In this document: positions 52,672 to 61,176 of the stretch, one piece after another
Numbering within the stretch: the first letter of the stretch is position 1
How the letters are laid out: each line of letters opens with the position of its first letter
Assembly (NCBI GenBank): GCA_947475895.1
Contig: CANJMF010000011.1
Span: 26,390-90,389 of the forward strand
Length of the DNA stretch: 64,000 nt
Source of the DNA: Fidelibacterota bacterium
GTDB lineage: Bacteria; Pseudomonadota; Alphaproteobacteria; Rhodospirillales; Rhodospirillaceae
Reading direction: 5' to 3'
Notes under the pieces: generated by a model
Database searches by the model: none
Told to the model about the DNA's origin: nothing
The model's input: the letters and a program-made list of their open reading frames with translations, nothing else
Made by a program: the position numbers and the translations under genes

Positions 52672-53433
52672 TTAGGCGGCGGGATCGAGCTTATAGCCTG
52701 CGCCGCGTACGGTCTGGAGGATCGGGCGGTCGAAGGGTTTGTCGATCTTTTGGCGTAAACGGCTGATGTGCACATCGATCACGTTGGTCTGCGGGTCGAA
52801 GTGATATTCCCACACGTTTTCAAGCAACATGGTGCGCGTCACGACCTGGCCGGCGTGGCGCATCAAATACTCGAGCAAACGGAATTCGCGTGGATGCAAG
52901 TAAACGCGCTTGCCTTGACGCACCACTTTGCGCGCCAAAAGATCCATCTCGAGATCGCCGACCTTGAGGAACGTGTTTTCCGGCGTCGTACCCGAGCGGC
53001 GCAACAGCGCTTCAAGGCGCGCAAGTAATTCGGAAAACGCGAAAGGCTTCGCGAGATAATCGTCGCCGCCGGCTTTTAATCCGGCGACACGGTCTTCCAC
53101 TTCGCCGAGCGCGCTGAGGAACAGCACCGGTGTTGCAATGTTGGACTTGCGCACCGATTCCACAATCGACAAGCCATCAGGGCCCGGCAGCATGCGATCG
53201 ACAATCATGGCGTCGTACGGTTCCGACAACGCATGGAACAGACCTTCGCGTCCGTCCGCCGCATGATCGACCGTATAGCCGCTCTCGCGCAGTCCCTTGA
53301 TCAGGAACTCCGCGGCTTCCTTGTCGTCTTCGATGACCAAAATGCGCATGGGTTCGGCTGCGGTTTGTTTTCCGGCGACGGCCGCCACGGATGACGGAAG
53401 GCCGGCTGAGGATTCACGTAGAGCGGCGGTCAT
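52672..53433 (-). CDS. OmpR-family response regulator
   Basis: 253 residues from ATG 53433; an ATG at 53349 gives the bare domain (225) and cannot be ruled out. Receiver RILVIEDDKEAAEFL, phospho-Asp in AMIVDRMLPGPDG, Lys in YLAKPFAFSELLAR; winged helix LHPREFRLLEYLMRHAGQ and VDVHISRLRQKID. It is the partner of the HAMP kinase downstream. The target is unknown. Confidence 0.9.
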   Translation of the reverse strand: MTAALRESSAGLPSSVAAVAGKQTAAEPMRILVIEDDKEAAEFLIKGLRESGYTVDHAADGREGLFHALSEPYDAMIVDRMLPGPDGLSIVESVRKSNIATPVLFLSALGEVEDRVAGLKAGGDDYLAKPFAFSELLARLEALLRRSGTTPENTFLKVGDLEMDLLARKVVRQGKRVYLHPREFRLLEYLMRHAGQVVTRTMLLENVWEYHFDPQTNVIDVHISRLRQKIDKPFDRPILQTVRGAGYKLDPAA

Positions 53434-53692
53434 TATACTGAACCTATTGAAATGCCACAAAAAAAACTGACGATCCGAATCGACCTTCGCGGACCCAAGT
53501 GCCGCGCGCCAATCGTTGTCGTGTCGTAATGAAATGCGCTCTCGCGCCTTACCGCCGCCTTTCGCGGGAATTACAAGGCTGTTACCCACCTATCCTAAAT
53601 ATCTACAACCGCCTGATTTCACGTGGTTCGTTGCCATATTTTAGCTCTAAGCCCTGCATATATTTCTCGAAGCAGAACTCTGGAGAACCGAC

Positions 53693-54016
53693 ATGAAAAA
53701 ACATGGGTTGTTGACCGCCGGATTAGTCGCAGCCGTCATGGTCGCCGGAATGGCCACCGCCACGCCAAGCCAGGCGCGCAGCCATATTTCCCTCAATTTT
53801 GGTATTGGCGGCGGTTATTACGGCGGCGGGTACTATGGACGTGGCCCCTATTGGGGACCCCGTCACTATTATGTGCCCGGCCCCGTCTACTATAGCGCAC
53901 CGGCCTACCCTTATTATTACGGCTCCCGGCCGTATTATGACCGCCCCGATTACGACACCTACGTCCCCACCACGTACGCACCGTCTTCGAATGCGCCGTA
54001 TTACGGTCAGGGTTGA
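53693..54016 (+). CDS. Secreted Tyr/Gly-rich protein (5' part of a split surface antigen)
   Basis: 107 residues, with GGAGAACCGAC before the ATG. A signal peptide (MKKHGLLTAGLVAAVMVAGM) ends near PSQA. The mature part is Gly/Tyr/Pro-rich (GIGGGYYGGGYYGRGPYWG), low in complexity. Homologues known to me as 17-kDa/RT0821-type antigens join such a start to a C-terminal CR-x-F domain. Here that domain lies in another frame starting at 54013, with a four-base TTGA overlap. A frameshift is likely; a genuine two-gene pair is the alternative. Confidence 0.65.
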   Translation: MKKHGLLTAGLVAAVMVAGMATATPSQARSHISLNFGIGGGYYGGGYYGRGPYWGPRHYYVPGPVYYSAPAYPYYYGSRPYYDRPDYDTYVPTTYAPSSNAPYYGQG

Positions 54017-54318
54017 GCGCGACCGTGGGATTGGATCTCTTTCCCGCGCCGGTCAGCGATCATGTCGACGAACGCACGAAGGACATCTATTTCGGCGCCT
54101 ATCGCCAGGCGCTCGCGGCACCCGTGGGCAACACTATTAACTGGAATGATGCTGGGATTTCCGGCGGCATTACCACCACCCGCGACGGATGGGCCGGACA
54201 GCGCTATTGCCGCGAATTCCGCCAGACCATTAACCTTGATGGCCGCAGCCAGGAAGCCGTTGCCACCACCTGCCGCGACCCCAATGGCGTTTGGCAGCTG
54301 GTACCGAACCAGCGTTAA
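54013..54318 (+). CDS. RT0821/Lpp0805-like surface antigen domain, no signal of its own
   Basis: 101 residues from a TTG that overlaps the stop of the preceding frame. YRQALAAPVGNTINWNDAG, RYCREFRQTINLDGRSQEAV and TTCRDPNGVWQLV are characteristic of the C-terminal domain of 17-kDa outer-surface antigens. That domain is normally exported, yet this reading has no signal peptide, which argues that it belongs to the upstream frame. The frame stays open back to 53896. Confidence 0.65.
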   Translation: MSATVGLDLFPAPVSDHVDERTKDIYFGAYRQALAAPVGNTINWNDAGISGGITTTRDGWAGQRYCREFRQTINLDGRSQEAVATTCRDPNGVWQLVPNQR

Positions 54319-54399
54319 ATCCGGTTTCGTCCCGAAAATGACTTAAGTCTCGCCTTTCCCAGGGCCTATACTGGTGGTCCTGGGGAGCCAAGAGCAAGC

Positions 54400-54969
54400 A
54401 TGAGCACTTTCGGAACGGCGGCTGATCACGCACAAACTGACGACGACGCGACAAGCATTCGCGCCAAGCGTGGTGAACTGCTTTCGCGTGTTCTTTACGA
54501 AAAAGACAAAATTATTTTCCGCGAAGGTCATGACGGCACCGATGCCTTCGTGCTCGAGTCCGGACGCGTCGGCGTCTTTAAAACCGTCGACGGTAAGAGT
54601 GTGCGCCTCGCGATTATTGAGAAAGGCGCCATGTTCGGCGAAATGGCGGCCATCACGGGCGAAAAACGGTCGGCCACGATGATAGCGCTGGAGCCGTCGG
54701 TGATCGTGCGCATTCCGAAATCCCACGTTCAAAGCAAAATCAATTCCTGCGATCCATTCATCAAGGCCTTATTGGGCATCTTGATCACCAATCTCAGCCG
54801 CACCAGCGAACGCTACGCGACCACCAATACAGTCGCCGAAAAGCTGTTAAAGGAATTCAAGGCTCAAGCGGAAAGATCCGCGGAAGCCACGCCCGCGGTA
54901 GCAACCCCGCCTCCTGCATCCCCCGATGAGGCGGCGCGTGCGCGCGGCAGCGACGGCGGCGCGCCTTAG
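54400..54969 (+). CDS. Cyclic-nucleotide-binding domain protein
   Basis: 189 residues. The CRP-type beta-roll has IIFREGHDGTDAFVLESGRV and the phosphate-binding cassette FGEMAAITGEKRSATM. There is no helix-turn-helix after it; the end is Ala/Pro/Glu-rich and disordered. It may therefore act by protein contact rather than DNA binding. A broken class III cyclase lies 4.4 kb downstream; a link is speculative. Confidence 0.82.
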   Translation: MSTFGTAADHAQTDDDATSIRAKRGELLSRVLYEKDKIIFREGHDGTDAFVLESGRVGVFKTVDGKSVRLAIIEKGAMFGEMAAITGEKRSATMIALEPSVIVRIPKSHVQSKINSCDPFIKALLGILITNLSRTSERYATTNTVAEKLLKEFKAQAERSAEATPAVATPPPASPDEAARARGSDGGAP

Positions 54970-55007
54970 GCTTAACGTTGCCGGCCAGCATCTGCTAAAA
55001 CACCGCC

Positions 55008-55808
55008 ATGCTGTTTGCCCTTCTCTCTCCCGCCAAGAAATTGGACTTCAAACCCGCGCCGGGTTTCATCGGCAAAGGTGCGTTGAAAACGACGCAGCCG
55101 GTTTTGCTGAAAGAAACGGCCATCTTAGCCGCGCGCGCCAAACGTTACAGTGCGAGCGACCTCAAACGCTTGATGGATATCAGTCCCAAGCTGGCATCGT
55201 TGAATTTCGAGCGCTTCCAAGCCTTCGATCCGGCCAATAAAAAAGACACCAAACCCGCCGTGTACGCTTTCAACGGCGACGTCTATCTCGGTTTACAAGC
55301 GGCGTCATTGAAACCGGACGATATTGCCTTCGCACAAGACCACGTCGCCATCCTCTCGGGCCTTTATGGGTTACTTCGCCCGCTCGATGCCATTCAGCCT
55401 TATCGTCTCGAAATGGGCAGCACGGTGAATACCGAGCGCGGCAAAAACCTTTACACCTTTTGGCGCACATCATTGGCGGACGCCGTGAACACGGCTACGT
55501 CTGCGCTCAAACAACCCACCATCGTCAATCTCGCTTCGAGTGAATATTGGTCTGCCGTAAACGAGAAGGCGCTGAAAGCGCCCGTCATTCACATGGCATT
55601 CAAAGAGATCAAAAACGGCAAGGCGCAAATCATCGGACTGTTCGCAAAGAAAGCGCGCGGTTTGATGGCGCGCTACATCATCGAGAACCGCGTCGACGCT
55701 CCGGCCAAGTTGAAAGACTTCGATGCCGCCGACTATCGCTTCGATGCGAGCGCATCCGACGACACGCACTGGGCCTTCTCCCGCAAAGCCGTGGCACTCA
55801 AAAAATGA
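55008..55808 (+). CDS. yaaA: Peroxide stress protein YaaA
   Basis: 266 residues. LFALLSPAKKLDF, FNGDVYLGL, LSGLYGLLRPLD and PYRLEMG are the DUF328/UPF0246 motifs. YaaA lowers free iron during hydrogen peroxide stress in E. coli. It overlaps by four bases (ATGA) the DNA glycosylase gene, a sensible pairing for oxidative or alkylation damage. Confidence 0.93.
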   Translation: MLFALLSPAKKLDFKPAPGFIGKGALKTTQPVLLKETAILAARAKRYSASDLKRLMDISPKLASLNFERFQAFDPANKKDTKPAVYAFNGDVYLGLQAASLKPDDIAFAQDHVAILSGLYGLLRPLDAIQPYRLEMGSTVNTERGKNLYTFWRTSLADAVNTATSALKQPTIVNLASSEYWSAVNEKALKAPVIHMAFKEIKNGKAQIIGLFAKKARGLMARYIIENRVDAPAKLKDFDAADYRFDASASDDTHWAFSRKAVALKK

Positions 55809-56482
55809 TCAATGCGCCGGAAATTCTCAAAAAACATCTCGGCATCTTGCGCCGCCGCGACAAACGCCTATCGCACGCCATTAAGACCGTTGGCTTTCCC
55901 GGCCCGCGTACGCAAACGCCCGGCTTTGGCACGTTGATCCGCATCATTATCGATCAACAGGTCTCGACCGCCGCCGGCGCTGCCATTTGGGCCAAGCTGC
56001 AACGCGCCTGCGCCGGCACGGTGAATCCCAAACGCGTCGTCGCGTTGGGCGAAACGGGCTTGCGCGCCGTCGGCTGCAGCGGCCAGAAAGCGCGTTACAT
56101 CATGGGCGTGTCCGCAGCGACCGTAGACAGCACGCTGCATTTCGGCAAGCTTCACAAAGCCGAGGACATCGCAGTGCGTGAGACGTTGATCGCATTCAAC
56201 GGCATCGGCGAGTGGACGGCCAACATCTATCTCATGTTCGGCATGGGCCGACCCGATGTTTGGCCGGCGGGCGATCTTGCGCTCCAGATTGGCGTGCAAA
56301 TGCTGCACGGCCTGAAAAAACGCCCCACACCCAAGGAATTGGACAAGATTGCCGAGCAATGGAAGCCTTACCGCTCCAGCGCCGCAGTTTTGATCTGGCA
56401 CTACTACACGACCCACCGCGCGACCCAAAAAACCGTCGCCAAGAAACGCCCCGCCAAGAAATCCAGCGCGAAAGTTTCGTGA
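55805..56482 (+). CDS. DNA-3-methyladenine glycosylase, AlkA-like HhH-GPD
   Basis: 225 residues from ATG 55805, overlapping the yaaA stop. The HhH-GPD fold has FGTLIRIIIDQQVSTAAGAA, the hairpin in LIAFNGIGEWTANIYLM and the catalytic Asp in WPAGDLALQ. It removes alkylated bases. The last 20 residues are a basic KKRPAKKSSAK-type tail that may help DNA binding. Frame further upstream to 55547 is inside yaaA and spurious. Confidence 0.9.
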   Translation: MINAPEILKKHLGILRRRDKRLSHAIKTVGFPGPRTQTPGFGTLIRIIIDQQVSTAAGAAIWAKLQRACAGTVNPKRVVALGETGLRAVGCSGQKARYIMGVSAATVDSTLHFGKLHKAEDIAVRETLIAFNGIGEWTANIYLMFGMGRPDVWPAGDLALQIGVQMLHGLKKRPTPKELDKIAEQWKPYRSSAAVLIWHYYTTHRATQKTVAKKRPAKKSSAKVS

Positions 56483-56534
56483 CGGGCGAAAAAGACGTCT
56501 CCATCTATGGGCCGGTCGCGATAGGCTGGCGGAC

Positions 56535-58379
56535 ATGAAAACTTTCAGCCTCCTGTGTTTGACGATCCTCGGACTCAGCGCGCCGGCCTGTTTCGCCGCG
56601 TCCGCCCGCAACGTGATCTTGTTTGTGCCCGACGGGTTACGCTCCGGCATCGTGACGCCGGAAACGGCGCCCGCTTTGGCCGAACTGCGTGCCTCCGGCG
56701 TCGACTTCACCAATTCGCATTCCATGATGCCCACCTTCACGATGCCGAATGCGTCGGCGCTCGCGACCGGGCATTACCTCGGCGACACCGGTGTCTTCGG
56801 CAATACGATGCTGATGCCGCCGCCGTTGGGATCCGCGCCCGGCGCGCCTTCACGCACGCCGTTCATCGAGAACAACACCGTCCTCAACGAACTCAACGAC
56901 GACCCGCGCTATCACGGCCGCTTCATTCGTCCGGAAACACTTCTAGCCGCCGCGCGCAAAGCGGGCTTCGCCGTTGCCGCCATCGGCAAATCGGGGCCTG
57001 CCGGCCTTCACGACATGGCCCTCATTCGCCCCGGCGCGCAATCGGCCGAGGCGCTCGTGTTCGACGATACGTCGGGCAATAAGGGCGGTCTGGAAATTTC
57101 CGATCAAATCAAAGACGAGATCGTCGCAAAAACCGGTCACGCCCCCATGGCCCCACGCCGCGGTGACAACGGCCGTGGCGGCACCTGCGAGCGTGCCGGC
57201 ACACTCATCGCCAACGAAGCGCAGCAAGGCTGGCTCACGGATATTGCCACCAAAGTTGTGCTGCCGCGTTTCCAAGCATCGGGAAAACCGTTCTTCATCG
57301 TGTTTTGGGCGCGTGATCCCGACGGTACGCAGCACAATCAAGGCGACAGTTATGGTCAGTTGGTGCCGGGCATCAACGGCCCCACGTCCATGAAGGCCAT
57401 CGCCAACACGGACGGTAGCTTGCGTCAGATTCGAAGCGCTTTAGTAGCGTTGGGTCTCGACCAATCCACCGACATCCTTGTGTCCGCCGACCACGGCTTT
57501 TCCACCGTCGCGAAAGAAAGCCAGACCAGTTCCGCGCCAAGAATTCCGTGTGCCGGCCATGAAGGATTGTTGCCGTCGGGGTTTCTCGCGAAGGATGTCG
57601 CGAAACTTTTGGCGCTTCCGGCCGCGGACCCGGTGAATGGAAATAGACCGATTACACCAGGCGGTCCCCCACAGTTCGGTCACACGACGCTGGGTTCGGA
57701 TCCGACCAAGCCAGAGGTCGCCGTCATCGCCAATGGCGGCTCCGATCTGATTTATGTGCCCGGAAGCGACCGGAAAGTTGTGACAAAACGCATTGTCGAT
57801 TTTCTGCTGACGCAGGATTACGTCAGCGGTCTCTTTGTCGATGATGCGCTAGGGAAAATCCCCGGCACCCTTCCCATGAGCGCCATCGGCCTCAAAGGTG
57901 CGGCGCTAACGCTTCAGCCGGCGATCCTCGTGAATTTCAGGTCGTTTGTCACCGACTGCGGGCTAGGAACCCTGCTGTGCGCAGCAACCATCTCCGACGG
58001 GGGCAACATCCCAGGCGAAGGCATGCACGGAAGTTTAAGCCGCGCCGACACCGCGAACTTCATGGCGGCCATCGGACCCAGCTTCAAAGCGGGCTTCAAG
58101 AACCTTGCGCCCACGAGCAACGCCGACGTTGGCGCCACCATCGCTCATCTTCTCGGACTGAAAATCAATTCCAACGGCGCTCTCGTGGGGCGCGTGATGA
58201 CGGAATCTTTGGTCGGCGGCAAAGCTGTGAAATTTGAAAAAGGCACGTTGAAGTCCGCACCCGGACGCTATGGGCTATCGACCGTGCTGAATTATCAAAA
58301 TGTCGGCCGCACCCGATACTTCGACGCCGCCGGCTTTCCGGGCCGCACCGTGGGGCTTGAAGCCGCCCTCAATCCTTGA
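56535..58379 (+). CDS. Secreted alkaline-phosphatase-fold hydrolase (phosphodiesterase/nucleotide pyrophosphatase type)
   Basis: 614 residues with a signal peptide ending CFAAS. Metal-binding FVPDGLR, the likely nucleophile Thr in PTFTMPNASALATGH, and SADHGFST in the second half place it in the type I phosphodiesterase/alkaline phosphatase superfamily. It probably hydrolyses a phosphoester in the periplasm. Substrate not inferable. It follows the glycosylase by 52 bases. Confidence 0.85.
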   Translation: MKTFSLLCLTILGLSAPACFAASARNVILFVPDGLRSGIVTPETAPALAELRASGVDFTNSHSMMPTFTMPNASALATGHYLGDTGVFGNTMLMPPPLGSAPGAPSRTPFIENNTVLNELNDDPRYHGRFIRPETLLAAARKAGFAVAAIGKSGPAGLHDMALIRPGAQSAEALVFDDTSGNKGGLEISDQIKDEIVAKTGHAPMAPRRGDNGRGGTCERAGTLIANEAQQGWLTDIATKVVLPRFQASGKPFFIVFWARDPDGTQHNQGDSYGQLVPGINGPTSMKAIANTDGSLRQIRSALVALGLDQSTDILVSADHGFSTVAKESQTSSAPRIPCAGHEGLLPSGFLAKDVAKLLALPAADPVNGNRPITPGGPPQFGHTTLGSDPTKPEVAVIANGGSDLIYVPGSDRKVVTKRIVDFLLTQDYVSGLFVDDALGKIPGTLPMSAIGLKGAALTLQPAILVNFRSFVTDCGLGTLLCAATISDGGNIPGEGMHGSLSRADTANFMAAIGPSFKAGFKNLAPTSNADVGATIAHLLGLKINSNGALVGRVMTESLVGGKAVKFEKGTLKSAPGRYGLSTVLNYQNVGRTRYFDAAGFPGRTVGLEAALNP

Positions 58380-58515
58380 GCGAACTATCCATTAACTAAC
58401 TGTTCTAAAATGGAAAAAAACGCCCTTTGCCTTTTGTGATGGGGGGCCTATTCTCCCGCCCGCCTGCGCACCTATGCGCTGGCACATTCATGCCGTCATT
58501 AAAGGGAATTCCGCC

Positions 58516-59283
58516 GTGAGCGACACCTCTGCGCCTCAAACTGGTTCTGTCCCTCCCGGCCCCCCGTCGGCGCCGCCGCTGTTCTATAAGCAGCCCGAGC
58601 CGCTCTTCCCCGGCGCGCACAAAGATTTCAAAATTCGCCCCGAAAACGATTTCACGTTCGCGGCAAAAACCAACAGCTTGCCCACGACAGTGCCCGAGTT
58701 CGCGTTCGTCGCGCGGCACTATCCCATCGTTTTCCTCGGACCCGAATTGATCCCCACCGCGGTCGTCGGCGTGACGGCGGAGACGAACCTTTTCGTGAAT
58801 AACAAAGGCGAGTGGGACAACGAAGCCTATATCCCGGCTTTCGTGCGCCGTTATCCCTTCATCTTCCTCGGCATTCCGAACGACGACAAACTGCACCTCG
58901 GCGTCGACGGCGCGGGCCGCTCGGACAAGCCCAATGCGCGCGGGTTGTTCGACGGCGAAACGGAAACCGACACCCTTAAAGCCGGCCTCGATTTCTGCCA
59001 GCAGTTCCACGGCGCCTTCCAGGCGACGCGTGAGTTTTCAAAAGCACTGCTGGAAAGCGGAATCGTCGAAGACAGCGGCGTCGAAATTCAGTCGCCGACC
59101 GGTGATAAACAGCAACTGGGCCCCTTCGGCACGGTGACGGAAGAGAAGTTCAAAAACCTCCCCGACGCCACTATCGTCGATTGGCATAAGCGCGGCTTCC
59201 TGCACATGGTCCACTTCCATCTGCAATCGCTTACGAATTGGCAGAATCTTCTGCAACGTAGCGAACGCAAGCTCGCCGCCTAA
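58516..59283 (+). CDS. SapC-family protein
   Basis: 255 residues from a GTG at 58516, eight bases after AAAGGGA; an upstream in-frame start at 58474 is less likely. HYPIVFLGPELIPTAVVGVT, NEAYIPAFVRRYPFIFLG and DWHKRGFLHMVHFHLQSL are SapC (PF07277) motifs. SapC was named in Campylobacter S-layer loci; in proteobacteria its function is unclear. No signal peptide. Single gene. Confidence 0.85.
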   Translation: MSDTSAPQTGSVPPGPPSAPPLFYKQPEPLFPGAHKDFKIRPENDFTFAAKTNSLPTTVPEFAFVARHYPIVFLGPELIPTAVVGVTAETNLFVNNKGEWDNEAYIPAFVRRYPFIFLGIPNDDKLHLGVDGAGRSDKPNARGLFDGETETDTLKAGLDFCQQFHGAFQATREFSKALLESGIVEDSGVEIQSPTGDKQQLGPFGTVTEEKFKNLPDATIVDWHKRGFLHMVHFHLQSLTNWQNLLQRSERKLAA

Positions 59284-59413
59284 GACCTTTTTTCTATCGT
59301 TGGTTTCATTATCCGTGCCGGGGATGGCGTTACATCCTTCGGCATTGTGATTTCGCGTCGCGTCCTTAAACTGAGCGCAAGCATGCCGTGCGCGGCGTGA
59401 GGGGCTTCGGTCA

Positions 59414-61173
59414 ATGAAGACGATCACCCATTTCGAGGTGTATCTCGTCAAGCTTGGGCGCTGGACGCTGCATAGCCGTCTGGGCGCGAATGCGGAAGAA
59501 CGCGCCGTCGAATTAGCGCGCTCGATGGAAATTGATTCGGGCCGCGCGACGCAAGTGATCGAAGAAACGCTCGAGCCCGGAACCGGGCAAGTGACAGTTC
59601 GCGTTGTCGTTAAACCCAACAAATCCGCGACCGATATCAAGCCGCCTGATGACGCGACCAATCTCGCCGGTCGCCTGTTCATGCTCGTGCTCAACTCCAT
59701 CTTCATCGGCGTGGTCGTTGCGATCATGGTCGCCGTGGGAATTTCGCAAGGCCGCGACCGCATGGCGTTCCCGACATCGACTTATAACTTGATGCTGTTC
59801 TTCACATTCTCCGCGGCGGGGTTGTCGGCGGGTCTTATGCTTTTCCGCATGTACGTGCCCATGGAGATCATTTTGTGGCGCGCGAAAAGCGCGGAATCCC
59901 AGCAACTCACCGCCCACGCACTGATTCACGGCACGCCGGAACCGGCCTCATGGGCGGCGTTTCGAGACTTGCCGCCGCCGGCTCCCGAAGCGTCTCGGCC
60001 GAACGTCGAAGACGCCCCAGACGCCTTCACAACCGAAGTCGTAAAACCGGCGGTGAAGCTTGAGACCAATGCCGATCAAGGCGAGCAGACATCGTTCCGA
60101 CTGAGCGCTGTCGATACGACCGATCCGCAAACGCCGGCACCATCGGGCGAGGCCAGTGGTGCGGCGGGCGGCGCGGCAGGCGGCGCGGCCGACCTCATCG
60201 CATCGCTTCTTGCGCCCCACACGCAACAACTTGCGCAATTCGCCGACGCGGCCAACAGCGTGCTGCTGGCCGCGCGTCCGACACTGCAAGCGTTCGAACG
60301 TTACGGCTTCAATCTCTATTTGTCGGGCGCAGCACTGGCACTTGCCGACAAAACGCAGTTCGACGGCGACCTAAAGCGCACGCTCATTCGCAATGTGCTT
60401 ACCCATTCCGGAACCAATGCCGAAACGGCGCAATCCTTCGGCGAGCGTGTCGAGGCATCCGCCGAGCGTCCACGCTACCGCGCCCTTATGGATGCAGGCC
60501 GCACCGCTTTCGCCGCTCAGTTTGAAGCGGTATCGGCCGATCCTCACGCCGCCCTGCCCGGCCTCATCCAGCAATGGGCCGACCCATCCGCACGCGGCAA
60601 AGCCGAACGCTTGATTTTCCTGTTGACGGATTTGGTGGGCTCCACGGCCCTCACCAGCAAGCTCGGAAATTCCGGCGCGCAACGCGTGGTGCGCGCGCAC
60701 AACTCCATTGTTCGCCAAGCGCTCAAGGATTTTAAGGGCAAGGAGATCAAGCACACGGCGACGGCATCTTGGGAACGTTTACCGACGGTTTGAAAGCCGC
60801 ACGGGCTGCCATTACCATTCAACAGGAAGCGCTGTCTTATACGCAGGATAATCCCGACACCCCTGTATCCTTGCGTGTTGGATTGCACTCGGGTGAAGCG
60901 ACCTTGGAAGACGGCGAATACTACGGCGAGGCGGTTTCGCTGCTCGACGGCATCTGCGCCGCCGCCGACGCCGGGCAGATTTCAGCTACCGACGCCATTC
61001 GCGCGCGCTGCCCCGCATCCTTGTTTCGCTTTGCCGATATCGGAATACGCACCCTCAAAGGCAGCGGCCTCCAACATCAGATTTTCCTGCTGGAATGGAT
61101 TCCGAAACCCAAAGCGCCCGGCCCGCTGGAGTACCGCCAAATCGGCGGAAAGCCCCAGACGGCCGGCACTTAA
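59414..61173 (+). pseudogene. Class III adenylate/guanylate cyclase, split by a frameshift
   Basis: The first frame (59414-60793, 459 residues) has two membrane helices (about 95-115 and 122-145), a long cytoplasmic linker rich in Ala/Pro, then the cyclase start FLLTDLVGSTALTSKLGN with its first metal Asp. Homologues continue HTGDGIMxxF. Here the base sequence CACACGGCGACGGC (60752-60765) lacks one G, so the frame reads HTATASWERLPTV and stops at 60793. The second frame carries the proper GDGILGTF and the rest of the domain (to 61173: SLRVGLHSGEATLEDGEYYG). Joined, about 586 residues. A sequencing error is the rival explanation. Confidence 0.8.
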
Positions 61174-61176
61174 TTC

